Assembly: GCF_902809815.1 (NCBI RefSeq)
Contig: NZ_CADDIL010000005.1
Location: 114,216 to 150,863 of the forward strand
Direction of reading: 5' to 3'
Length of the DNA: 36,648 bases
DNA from: Spiroplasma endosymbiont of Danaus chrysippus
GTDB lineage: Bacteria > Bacillota_I > Bacilli_A > Mycoplasmatales > VBWQ01
Position 1 is the stretch's first letter. Every line of letters starts with the position of its first letter. This document shows, in pieces, positions 9,245 through 17,356 of the stretch. The position numbers were made by a program, and so were the translations under genes. Below the pieces are notes generated by a model. The model had not been told where the DNA came from. It saw only the letters and a program-made list of their open reading frames with translations, and did no database searches.

Positions 9245-10376
9245 GGTGGTTAGCCCTAAATACTGGACCACTTTTGGATAGACAGTTTTAAATTTTTATT
9301 TGTGAAATTGGTGGTTTTAGAAATTTAGAATGTATTCTTTCGTAATTATAAAACATAATATATTGGTTTACATCATTTATAGCTTCATTGAGAGAAAAAT
9401 ATTGATTTGAACCTTTAGGTAGTCATTCTTGAGATAAATGAGAAAATCAGTTTTCAGATATTACATTGCCACCAATATCATAAGGTTGTTTTTTGCTTAA
9501 AATTATTTGCTTATCAGCAGCTCAATTTGTGATGTCTTGACAATAAAATTCGTTGGCGTTATCTGAGTGTAAAATAACGTTTTTTACTTGGTTTCAAGAG
9601 AATTGTTGATTTATTTTTTCAAGTGCAGGAAGGATTAAATCTTGATAGGATTTGTTTGAACATGTATTATAGCTTACAATATTATTTGAATAAAAATCAA
9701 TAATTACAAAAAGATATAATCAACCTTCTTTAGTATTTATTTGTTTAGTGTCCATTGATCAAATTTGATTTGAAGAGGTTGTACTTTTATAATCTTTGTT
9801 TACTTTATCCATTGTAGGTATTCACTTATTTGGATTTTTTTTGTTTTTAGGATAGTTATTTTTAGTTTGTTTTAATCCTTGAAGATTGTGATCTTTCATA
9901 ATTTTTCGCATTTGTTTTGTTGATAATTCTAGATTTAAAATAATATGTTTGTATTGTTTTAATCATTCTTTAAATGCTGAAAAAATTCGTAAATAGCCAT
10001 AAATTTGTCCTTTTCTTGTAAAATGAAATTCAAGTAAAAGTTGGCATAATTCTTGATATTTATGTGTACAATTACTAATTTGATTTTTTTCTTTTTTAAT
10101 AGGGTTTTGTTTGTTTTTTACAAAATAATATGTTGATCGGTTTAGTTGAAGATGTTGGCAAAGATATCTAATTGAATATTGGTTTTTGCTATCATCAATA
10201 ATTTGAATTTTTTGTTTGATATTTAACTTGTTAATTACTAATGCTATTTGTTTAATTTTATCCATTATTAAAAATCCTTTCATGTCAAAATTAGTGTTAA
10301 TTGTATAACACAATTGTTTTTCGAATACATTCAAGTTTTTTTTAAATTAATGGTCTAGTAAAAAGGGCTAAGTAGC
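9245..10376 (-). mobile_element. Complete IS3-type insertion sequence (copy 2)
   Basis: This element is 1132 bp, exactly as long as copy 3 (31056-32187), with the shared parts of the transposase identical. The ends are GGTGGTTAGCCC (3' end) and GCTACTTAGCCC (5' end, complement at 10365-10376), imperfect repeats that continue into ACTxGACC. No direct target duplication is seen. The flanks carry swapped 7-nt end fragments: GCTACTT twice at 9231-9244 and AACCACC at 10377-10383. One side is phage and the other an IS256 remnant, so the insertion site has been rearranged. Confidence 0.92.
9288..10265 (-). CDS. IS3 family transposase (single-ORF type), copy 2
   Basis: A 325-residue protein starting 'MDKIKQIALVINK' at ATG 10265, with AAAGGA 10 nt upstream. 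It has an N-terminal HTH_21-like region ('SIRYLCQHLQLNRSTYYF'), a linker, then an RNase-H-like rve core. The core has Asp in 'IWSMDTKQI', Asp in 'LHSDNANEF' and Glu in 'NVISENWFSHL', ending with 'YNYERIHSKFLKPPISQI', which is characteristic of IS3/IS150 OrfB. The usual separate OrfA with its leucine zipper is absent. Only about 100 bp lie between the terminal repeat and the start, so no frameshift fusion can occur. Many Trp codons are TGA. Confidence 0.92.
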
Positions 10377-10383
10377 AACCACC
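10377..10383. other. Seven-nucleotide IS3 end footprint
   Basis: AACCACC equals the last 7 nt of the IS3 3' end, yet here it abuts the 5' end of copy 2. With the GCTACTT pair at 9231-9244 it suggests earlier insertions and losses at the same spot. Confidence 0.5.
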
Positions 10384-10606
10384 ATAGCCAATTACGAAAA
10401 GTTATTAGAAATAAAAAAGTTTTTCCTAATGATATGGCAGTTTTTAAAATTTTTTACTTAGCAATTGAAAATATCACAAAAAAATGAACATTGCCTATTC
10501 AAAATTGAAATACAGCAATTGCTCATTTTATGATAAAATTTGAAGACAGAATTAATCTGAACTAGTACTTTGTAAAACAAAGAAACACAGATTACTAAAA
10601 AGCCTC
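10384..10606 (+). mobile_element. IS256-type remnant (3' end only)
   Basis: 223 bp matching 30020-30242 of copy B, from ATAGCCAATTACG through the terminal repeat to AGCCTC. It encodes the last 59 residues of the transposase (10386-10565, beginning '[13 protein letters not shown]') in the correct frame to a TAG stop. About 1150 bp of the 5' part is missing and replaced by the IS3 junction, so it cannot move by itself. Confidence 0.92.
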
Positions 10607-10630
10607 GCAATAAATTCTATTTTTATTATA

Positions 10631-11803
10631 TTAATAATTTAAAATATTCTTACTTATAATATCAACTATCTGTTTAGCAACTTCCACTTTTCAACCAATT
10701 AAATTATAATTATTATTTTTAAAATAAAAATTAATTTCTGTGTCATTTTTACCCATAACACTAATATTATTAATACAAATACCATCACAATTTTTAATTT
10801 TCATTTTTTCGATACCAAGATTTTTATCATTAAATTCTTGAGCAGCAAAACCAATTAAAACTTGTTTTGTTTTCTGCTTACCTAAAAATGCCAATACATC
10901 AATATTAGCAATCAGTGATAAAGATAAATTTTCAATTTTATTTTTAATTATTTTATTAGGAATATATTTACTTACTTTATAATCATTTAAAGCAGCAGCA
11001 CATATTACAATATCAGCATTATCAAAGTTTTCTTTCATTTCTAAGAACATTTTTTCATTAGTATTTGCTTCAATAATAGTTAGGTTTTTTTGCGATTTAA
11101 TTTCAAAATCACAATCACCTGCAACTAATACTACTTTAGCGTCAGTTTTAAGAAAAGCATCTACTAATGCTTTACCCATTTTTCCTGAAGAATTATTAGT
11201 AATATAACGAATTGGATCAATATAAGTTCTAGTACGACCAATATTAATTAAAATTTTTTTATTAGATAAATCAATACTTTTTTTAAAAAAATCTTTAATT
11301 ATTGTTAATGCATTATCTGGACTTTTAACCCGTCCATCACCAATCATCTTACAGGCTAACATTCCTGAATCTGGAGGAATAATAGTAATATTTTCAAAAT
11401 TAGATAATTCTAATAAATTTTTTTGAAAACTTTGATTGTGATACATATTATGATTCATTGCTGGAAATAATATCTTTTCTGCTTTGGAAGCTAAAAATAC
11501 TGATAATGCTAAACTATCAGCAATTGCTAAATTTGCTTTACTAATAAAACTCATAGTAGCAGGATAAACAACAATTAAATTTGTTTTAATTGCTAAATTA
11601 GTGTGAGTAATTAAATCTCCTTTAACATATGATTCTTGTTCAAACATTTCAGAATAATAAGAAAATGTTTTATCTTCTAGAAAATGTAAAGAACTTTTAG
11701 TACAAATAATATCAACTAAAAATTCTTTTTTTAATTGTTTTAATAAAATTAAGGCTTTGTTTGTTGCAATACTACCAGTAATTATTAAAGTAATATGTTT
11801 CAT
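10631..11803 (-). CDS. coaBC: Bifunctional phosphopantothenoylcysteine decarboxylase/synthetase
   Basis: A 390-residue two-domain enzyme of coenzyme A synthesis. CoaB couples cysteine to 4'-phosphopantothenate, and the FMN-dependent CoaC domain decarboxylates the product. The N-terminal CoaC part has 'GSIA' (10-13), a likely catalytic His67 ('LITHTNLA'), the PAMNxxM loop (115-120) and the Cys151 substrate clamp in 'GMLACKMIGDGR'. CoaB begins near 183 with 'ILINIGRTRTYIDP', then SSGKMG (205-210) and 'AALNDYKV'. The last 20 residues follow a TGA Trp and end at TAA 10631. ATG 11803 follows AGGAGA. It reads away from the IS256 remnant and has its own short upstream gap (11804-11905), where no strong promoter is certain. 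Confidence 0.95.
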
Positions 11804-11905
11804 TATTTTCTCCTATCATATCATTAAACATAAAATAAACAAACAAAACTTATCTTCAAAATATGATAGCATTGAAAATAGGTTTTTATTATTAAAAATT
11901 TATTT

Positions 11906-12193
11906 TTACTTTTTATCAAGTATAACTGAAACTCGTGTTTTATTTTTTTTAAAAATGGTATACTTAACAATTCCTGATTTTAAAGCAAATAAGGTATCAT
12001 CACCACCACGCCCTACATTTTCACCAGGGTGAATTTTAGTTCCACGTTGACGATAAATAATTGTTCCCTCTTTTAAACTTTGTCCATCACCAATTTTAGC
12101 ACCTAAACGTTTAGAATGTGAATCACGACCATTACGAGTTGAACCCACTCCTTTTTTTGAAGCAAATAATTGTAAATTTAATTTATAAAACAT
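11906..12193 (-). CDS. rpmA: 50S ribosomal protein L27
   Basis: A 95-residue L27, which sits near the peptidyl-transferase centre of the large subunit. It carries the N-terminal extension found in Firmicutes and Mollicutes, '[11 protein letters not shown]' followed by '[14 protein letters not shown]'. Known family behaviour is cleavage after that Ala by the protease Prp, which exposes the functional N-terminus; Prp is encoded immediately upstream here. The AAGGAGGTG ribosome-binding site lies within the last codons of prp. Conserved '[21 protein letters not shown]' and 'GGDDTLFA' are present. Confidence 0.97.
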   Translation of the reverse strand: MFYKLNLQLFASKKGVGSTRNGRDSHSKRLGAKIGDGQSLKEGTIIYRQRGTKIHPGENVGRGGDDTLFALKSGIVKYTIFKKNKTRVSVILDKK

Positions 12194-12195
12194 AA

Positions 12196-12507
12196 TTACA
12201 CCTCCTTTATGTTAATATATTTTGGATATTGTTCTTTAATAGTTTTTAATTGTCAAAGCATTGTTTTTAAAATGATTTGACTATTATTAGTGAAACTAGC
12301 AACTTTAAGTTTAACTAATCCAGCAGTATTATTAATTACTTGAACTTGATAATGATCAAGTTCATGAAGTGCATTTAATGTACCAATAACAATGGCTGAA
12401 ATCCCTGCACAAACAATATCATTTCCAATTTTTGAAAAATTAGCATGACCAGTAATTATAACTTCTACAATGTTACTATTTTGGTAATTATAAGTAACTT
12501 TAACCAT
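12196..12507 (-). CDS. prp: Ribosomal-processing cysteine protease Prp (YsxB)
   Basis: A 103-residue member of the Prp/YsxB family that trims the N-terminal extension of L27. The catalytic pair is visible as His21 in 'ITGHANF' and Cys33 in '[11 protein letters not shown]'. The gene lies between rplU and rpmA, the conserved location in bacteria with extended L27. It reads through a TGA Trp near the C-terminus ('[13 protein letters not shown]') and ends 'IKEV', whose codons double as the ribosome-binding site of rpmA. Start ATG 12507, 19 nt after the rplU stop. Confidence 0.94.
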
Positions 12508-12526
12508 AATTTAATATTACCTTAAA

Positions 12527-13132
12527 TTATTTTTTATTATTTTCATCATCTTCTTTAACAACTTTAACAGTCATATTTTTATGATCAAAAATAGTTTTTA
12601 AATTACCTTCACTAACAACAGTTTTAGTGCTATCTGGTTCTGTAATATTATCCTTAACAACTGATTTAGTTTTAACAACTTTTTCTTTTGTAAGTTCTTT
12701 TTTTACTTTACTAAGTACTGATTTTGGCTCTTTAATAATAGGAGTTACTACTTCAGAAATTACTTCTTTTTTTACTTCATCCTTAATTACTGGTTTTGAT
12801 TGTTCTGCCTTCTTATCAACAAGACTTTTACCAGCAAGTAAAATATCAGTAATTAATACCTTTGTATATGGCTGACGGTGTCCATACATTGTTTTTGAAT
12901 TTTTCTTAGGTTTATATTTAAACACTCGAATCTTTTTTGATTTATCTTGTTTAATAATCTCACCATGAACTTCAGCACCTTTTAGGAAAGGTTTACCGAA
13001 TTGTTGATCAATCATCAATATTTTGTCAAAAATAATTTTATCTTTAGCTTTGCCAACAAGTTTTTCAACAAAAATTTCTTGACCATAGGAAACATTAATT
13101 TGTTTTCCTCCTGTTTGAATAACTACAAACAT
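12527..13132 (-). CDS. rplU: 50S ribosomal protein L21 with long C-terminal tail
   Basis: Residues 1-103 are a standard L21: 'MFVVIQTGGKQINVSYGQ' at the start and the rRNA-binding 'KYKPKKNSKTMYGHRQPYT' near residue 72. The other 98 residues form a Lys/Glu/Val/Thr-rich tail ('EVKKEVISEVVTPIIKEP') ending 'MTVKVVKEDDENNKK'. Ordinary L21 has about 100-105 residues, so the protein is about twice as long. The tail looks disordered or coiled. It is first gene of the rplU-prp-rpmA operon. GGAGGT precedes ATG 13132 and the leader may be an autoregulatory RNA. Confidence 0.95.
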   Translation of the reverse strand: MFVVIQTGGKQINVSYGQEIFVEKLVGKAKDKIIFDKILMIDQQFGKPFLKGAEVHGEIIKQDKSKKIRVFKYKPKKNSKTMYGHRQPYTKVLITDILLAGKSLVDKKAEQSKPVIKDEVKKEVISEVVTPIIKEPKSVLSKVKKELTKEKVVKTKSVVKDNITEPDSTKTVVSEGNLKTIFDHKNMTVKVVKEDDENNKK

Positions 13133-13225
13133 TTTTCTTATTACCTCCAGTTTAGACTCGCCTTATAGGTGGAATAAATCACTTGTTAACCTAAAGTAGA
13201 GCGGTTGAAACTGCATAAACAGTCT
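13133..13225 (-). ncRNA. Ribosomal protein L21 leader
   Basis: The untranslated region upstream of rplU (minus strand) contains blocks that I associate with the Firmicute L21 leader: ACCGCTCTACTTTAGGTTA, then CCACCTATAAGG, then CGAGTCTAAACTGGAGG just before the start. A small hairpin ACTG-TTTATG-CAGT starts it. The expected role is feedback by L21. The assignment is from memory of the motif, not from a covariance search. Confidence 0.7.
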
Positions 13226-13230
13226 TAAAT

Positions 13231-13258
13231 ATTATAAAGTATTTTTTATTAAAAGCAA
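13231..13258 (-). promoter_or_regulatory. Promoter of the rplU-prp-rpmA operon
   Basis: On the minus strand: TTGCTT (complement 13253-13258), 16-nt spacer, consensus TATAAT (complement 13231-13236). It places the transcript start near 13224, just before the leader. Confidence 0.75.
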
Positions 13259-13382
13259 TACAAAATTTAGAATTATACACATAATTTAAATATAAAAATT
13301 ACTAAAAAAAGAAAATAAAAAATATATCTTTAATATTTAATAATTAATATAACTATAATGATATCTACACTAAATTATGTAA

Positions 13383-13412
13383 TTAATATTTTTTTATAAT
13401 TATTATTAAAAT
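13383..13412 (+). promoter_or_regulatory. Possible promoter for the 177-residue Gly-rich gene
   Basis: TTAATA (13383-13388), 18-nt spacer, TAAAAT (13407-13412), in a position equivalent to the clearer promoter of the paired leader at 15351-15379. The sequence 13259-13382 shows only AT-rich DNA. Confidence 0.4.
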
Positions 13413-13490
13413 TATGATATTATTTTTCTAAACTTAATATAAGTTTTTAACTCATTACTTATTCAAAAGTAAATGAGTTTTTTTATTTTT
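13413..13490 (+). repeat. Left copy of the shared leader with attenuator-like hairpin
   Basis: About 78 bp, around 90% identical to the reverse complement of 15260-15338. It ends in a hairpin: arms AACTCATTACTT (13449-13460) and AAGTAAATGAGTT (13467-13479) with one bulge, followed by TTTTTTTATTTTT. It lies directly upstream of the ATG at 13511. A terminator in a 5' untranslated region implies conditional read-through, or a terminator for something upstream. Confidence 0.8.
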
Positions 13491-13510
13491 AGAAAGGAAG
13501 ATTAAAAGAG

Positions 13511-14044
13511 ATGGCTAAAGATAAAAATATCATTAATGAAACAATTGATTATTTACCGTTGTTTGGTGCTGGATTAGGAGCAATTGACGGTCTTTCATGA
13601 ACAAATCCAGTGCCTGTTACCAACATTGCGATTGGTGCTGTAGCCGGAGGAATAGCAGGTTATCAAATTAAAAAAGCTGTAAAAAATAAAGATAAAAATA
13701 AAACTAAAGTTGGAACATCATTAATTTGTGGTGCTGGTGTATTAAATGCAGTATTAAATCCAGAAGTATCATTAATGAATATATTAGAAGCAACTGCTGG
13801 TGGTATTGTAATTGCTAAAGGTGGTAAATATATTGTTGATAAAGGCAGTAGTTATGTAAAATCTAGACCAGAATATCAAATATTAAAACAAGGATATAAA
13901 ATCAATAAAAAAGTAAATAAGATTCAAGATTTTTCTTCAATAAAAAAAGAAGCAAATAAATTAGATCAACAAAAACAACACACAAAAAAAACAAAAAAAA
14001 TTAAAGTTACTATAAATAAAATAAAAAGTTACCTCAGTTGGTAA
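13511..14044 (+). CDS. Gly-rich (glycine-zipper-like) protein, 177 residues
   Basis: It starts at ATG 13511 after GAAAGGAAG and includes one TGA Trp (residue 30) that splits it under the standard code. Residues 17-50 are Gly/Ala-rich and hydrophobic ('LFGAGLGAIDGLSW', then 'IAIGAVAGGIAGYQIKKAV'). A second such block spans about 70-105 ('ICGAGVLNAVLN', 'ATAGGIVIAKGGKYIV'). The C-terminal 60 residues are very Lys-rich. GxxxG spacing suggests helices packing in a membrane, as in small pore-forming or bacteriocin-like proteins; that is inference. The leader is shared with the convergent gene at 15235. The terminator overlaps the stop codon. Confidence 0.75.
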
Positions 14045-14052
14045 CTTTTATA
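14022..14052 (+). terminator. Terminator overlapping the end of the 177-residue gene
   Basis: AAAAGTTACC (14024-14033) pairs with GGTAACTTTT (14040-14049) around a 6-nt loop. The stop codon TAA (14042-14044) lies in the 3' arm. Confidence 0.8.
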
Positions 14053-14092
14053 ATTAAATTAATTTATTATTAAAGCTATTTTCTTTCAATTA

Positions 14093-14548
14093 TTATATCT
14101 TAATATATGATTTTTTTGTTTTTTTTCTTAATACTAATAATAAAATAATACTCGTTAAAAAAATACCAATAACAGCACCAGCGATTGAAATAATAAAACG
14201 TATTAAAATTTGTTGAGGAGTTAAAAAGTATCCTGACAAATAAAATAATGATAAAACAAAAGCAAATGGAATACTATATGTAAATTGATCTAATTGATGT
14301 AATTTTAACTTATATGTAATAAAGGTTATAATAAAAGTAAATAGGATTAAACTTAAACTAGAAAGTACCATTATTCAAAAAGGTAATTTAAAAGTAAAAG
14401 TAAAATCAGTACTAGTAGTAAAAAAAAGAATAATTCCTGGAATTAATACTTGTATTATTAAATAGCCAACACTTATCAAAAACTTAGTTCTTGGAAATGT
14501 ATTTTCACTATTATTTTCAAAATTAACTTCTTGGTTTTTATTTTCCAT
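14093..14548 (-). CDS. Four-helix membrane protein of unknown function (151 residues)
   Basis: ATG 14548 follows GAGGATAAG. After a polar N-terminus of about 23 residues there are four hydrophobic segments: 'FLISVGYLIIQVLIPGIILF', 'WIMVLSSLSLILFTFIITFI', 'SIPFAFVLSLFYLSGYFL' and 'FIISIAGAVIGIFLTSIILL'. It ends in a basic tail 'LRKKTKKSYIKI'. The single TGA Trp is at about residue 57. I do not recognise the family. It lies between the two Gly-rich genes, inside the inverted leader pair. Confidence 0.75.
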
Positions 14549-14710
14549 ACTTATCCTCTTCTATAATATAATTCTTTACAATTTTAACATGCTTTTATCA
14601 ATAATTAAATAAGATTTATATTTATTAAATAACACTTATTTTAATACAAAAATTTAAAATAAAAATAAAAATAGTTTTCCACAATTTAATGAAATTAAAA
14701 ATTACCTATC

Positions 14711-15235
14711 CTATAAATTAATTGATTTTTTTGATTTAGTTTTTGTTTTATTTTGTAAATCTGTATTAGAATTTATTGCCTGTTTTTGCGCTTCTTCTAA
14801 ATCTTGTTTTTGTACTTTTTTCTTTTCATCAAATTTTTTTGCTGCTACTTTTCCTTTTATAATAGCTACATGACTACCTTTAACAACTGCATAAGTAACA
14901 CCACCAGCAACAGCAGTTCCTGCAACAATAATGCCGGCAGGTGGAGATACAAAAAAAGTTGTAACCAAAACACCAGCAGCACCAATAATAGTACCTCTAA
15001 CAGCACCTTCAGGAATCCCTTCATAAGCCCCCTTAACAAGTCCTTTAGTAGACGCACAAATAATTTTTAATGTTTTTGCTGTTGTTGAATGCTTTGTTTT
15101 AAATTTTTTTCAGTATTTGTATTTTTTCTTAGTCATTTCTGGATGATAATTACTATCAACTAATATAAAATTAGTTTCATCTTTTTGTCTTTCATCTAAA
15201 TCTGCAATTGCCTTTTCTACTTCTAATCAAGTCAT
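14711..15235 (-). CDS. Gly-rich (glycine-zipper-like) protein, 174 residues
   Basis: It starts at ATG 15235 after AAGGAGAAG and contains two TGA Trp codons (residues 3 and 42). The N-terminal 75 residues are charged ('EVEKAIADLDERQKDETNF'). Residues 75-125 are hydrophobic and Gly/Ala-rich ('GIPEGAVRGTIIGAAGVLV', 'PPAGIIVAGTAVAGGVTYAV'), and the C-terminus is Lys/Gln-rich. The general plan (Gly-rich central membrane part, Lys-rich tail) is like that of the 177-residue gene at 13511, but the sequences do not align well by eye. The leader hairpin is nearly identical to that gene's. Function is unknown; a pore, toxin or membrane-stress protein is only a guess. Confidence 0.75.
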
Positions 15236-15259
15236 TATTAACTTCTCCTTTTTTAAAAA

Positions 15260-15338
15260 AAAATAAAAAAAACTCATTTACTTTTGAATAAGTAATGAGT
15301 TTAAAATTTATATTAAGTTTTAAAAAAATAATATCATA
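15260..15338 (-). repeat. Right copy of the shared leader (inverted) with attenuator-like hairpin
   Basis: The reverse complement matches 13413-13490. The hairpin (AACTCATTACTT and AAGTAAATGAGTT arms) with a T-run falls inside the 5' untranslated region of the gene starting at 15235, between its promoter and its ribosome-binding site. Confidence 0.8.
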
Positions 15339-15350
15339 TTTTCTATATTT

Positions 15351-15379
15351 AGTATAGAAAATTTAATTATTTTTATCAA
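15351..15379 (-). promoter_or_regulatory. Promoter for the 174-residue Gly-rich gene
   Basis: On the minus strand: TTGATA (complement 15374-15379), 17-nt spacer, TATACT (complement 15351-15356). Transcription would start near 15344, so the hairpin at 15268-15302 is transcribed before the gene. Confidence 0.65.
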
Positions 15380-15460
15380 TATTACATAAATTTTTATACT
15401 ATCTATATGATTAAAATTTAGTAAACTATATCTATAATGACTAGACTTACCCCAAACTGC

Positions 15461-17029
15461 TTACTTTTTAATTTTCTTTCTTCTTAATATTGCTATAACT
15501 ACTGGAATAGCAATAATAACTAATAAAAAAGTACTACCAATAATTATAATATTTCAATTATTAATTAAAGTTGTTGTTTTTAGTTTTATTTCTGGTAAGG
15601 CAAAAGGGTTATTTTTATTTTTTTCATCATGTTTAACATTAGCATATAAATGAGTAATTAAATCGTGCTCATAAAACAATAATCAATAACGTAATTGACC
15701 TGGATTTAGTACATCAATTGCACAATCTATATTAGTGGTTTCTTGTAAATACTGATTAAAATGAATACCAGATTGACTATTAGCAAAATTAGTAAAACCA
15801 GAAAATTTAGTTGATAAAGGATTAATATTATAAATATTTAAATATTGTCTTGAAGAACTATCAACTTTATCATTTACTATTCTTTGTAATAAATAAATAG
15901 TATGATCTTCAGATTGATATGTTTTTAATGGTTGATTTGAAATAGGTGTTACCTTTTCTTCTTGTGGAACAAGATTATCATCAACACGCTGATATATTCA
16001 TTTATCTTCACTAACATTAGCAGTAATAACAGCTTCTGATTTAATTTGACTAAAAGCAATCATTTGTAAATTACTATTTTTTTCATCATTAATAAAATAT
16101 TGATGAATTAATGAAGATTTATCTTCTTTTTCATTAATAACTTGAATTTCTGGCATAGAACTATTAATAGTAAGTGTTTCTTGTCTTAAAACAGTACTAC
16201 CATCACTATCATTTCATTTAACATTATATATAGTGGGCTTATTTTTACTATAATCTTGGTTTAAAATAGCATAGTCAAAAGTTTTATTACTATTAGTTTT
16301 AACATTTTTTTTCATTTCTCTGTTTTTATTATTAATAGAAATTTCTAATCCTGATTTTTTAAAAGGAGGATGCACATAAAAAACAAATATTTCATTACTA
16401 AAACTATCCTTAGTATTTGCAAATGGTCCAATTGGAAATATTTTAGCACGCGTTTCAAAATTAGATTTTTGAAAATTAGTACTTGGTTGTAAATTATATG
16501 GAACTTCCATTAAAGTATTAATGTCACTTGCTTCATATATTGTTGCAAAAAGTCCTGCATCAATACTTTCTTTAATTGTTTGATGATATTGTAAAATTAA
16601 ATTATTACTTTTTTCATTAAAAGTATGACCAAAAGCACCCGCAGTAAGAAAACCTTGTGCATTTTTAAAATAACTACTATTATCATTAATAATACTTTTT
16701 AATTGACTATAACCTTGATCATTAATAATATCATTGGTTTTAATATTACTATGTGTTCAATCATTATTAATAATTTGATCATAACTATCAAAATTAACAT
16801 TTAATGGTGTACTTTTAACATTATTATATAAATATTGTGAATCATTATTTCAAGATTTAATACTATTAACTAAGTTACGATTTGATGACTTAACAGTAAT
16901 ATGAAAGTCGCTAACTTTACTATTACTAGTTTGATGATTTTTATTATTAAAACTAATACTTAATACTGAGGTTACTAATAAACTGCTAGCACTAAGTAAT
17001 AAAATTAATTTTTGTTTAAATTGTTTCAT
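15461..17029 (-). CDS. Secreted, C-terminally anchored surface protein (522 residues), unknown function
   Basis: ATG 17029 follows AAGGAAAT. Residues 1-26 form a signal peptide ('KLILLLSASSLLVTSVLSIS') without a lipobox Cys, so it is not a lipoprotein. A large Asn/Ser/Thr-rich polar region follows. A single C-terminal membrane helix ('WNIIIIGSTFLLVIIAIPVV') ends in 'RRKKIKK', giving a type I topology with most of the protein outside the cell. The six or so Trp are encoded by TGA. It has no recognised domain. In a wall-less bacterium such a protein could be an adhesin or protease-like surface antigen. It is transcribed divergently from clpB. Confidence 0.8.
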
Positions 17030-17256
17030 AATATTTCCTTATAAATTTAATATTTAAAAGTTATTAAATTACTATTATTTATTTTTATCTAGCAATTATG
17101 TAATTAGTATATCAATTCTTTTAAAAATATGATATATATTATTTACACGAGAAATATATATTTAAGATCTAAAATACCTACAAGATCTATCACAAATATT
17201 AATATTATATTAAGTTTCTTTAATTGAAAATACTTATCCCTAAGTCAATTAAATAT
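17030..17256. other. AT-rich divergent intergenic region
   Basis: Between the surface protein (minus) and clpB (plus). Weak promoter-like sequence for the minus gene is present (TTGATA then TAGATA, 18-nt spacer, around 17090-17120 on the minus strand), along with an imperfect AGATCT pair near 17165-17193. I see no small gene. Confidence 0.4.
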
Positions 17257-17290
17257 AAAATTAGCAGTTACTACTTGAAACTGCTAATTT
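17257..17290. terminator. Hairpin with T-rich 3' side upstream of clpB
   Basis: AAAATTAGCAGTT (17257-17269) pairs with AACTGCTAATTTT (around 17278-17290). It has no obvious upstream gene on the plus strand and overlaps the clpB -35 region, so it may be a leftover terminator or insulate the divergent genes. Confidence 0.6.
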
Positions 17291-17303
17291 TATTTGTTAG
17301 TAT
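17275..17303 (+). promoter_or_regulatory. Predicted clpB promoter
   Basis: TTGAAA (17275-17280), 17-nt spacer, TAGTAT (17298-17303), 10 nt upstream of the CIRCE operator. The start site would be near 17310. Confidence 0.5.
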
Positions 17304-17313
17304 ATTAATATGA

Positions 17314-17340
17314 TTAGCAATCAAGTAATTATAGTGCTAA
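17314..17340 (+). promoter_or_regulatory. CIRCE operator upstream of clpB
   Basis: TTAGCAATC-N9-TAGTGCTAA, against the consensus TTAGCACTC-N9-GAGTGCTAA; 16 of 18 arm positions match. This is the HrcA binding site; hrcA is encoded 2 kb downstream. Confidence 0.9.
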
Positions 17341-17356
17341 AAAGAGGAGTGACATT

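Noticed and set aside
11757-12032. Plus-strand frame overlapping coaBC and rpmA
   Set aside because: Antisense to two well-supported genes and lacking translation signals.
14866-15057. A Leu/Val-rich minus-strand frame inside the 174-residue Gly-rich gene
   Set aside because: It is the shifted frame of the Ala/Gly/Val codons of the real gene; no ribosome-binding site and no conserved pattern.
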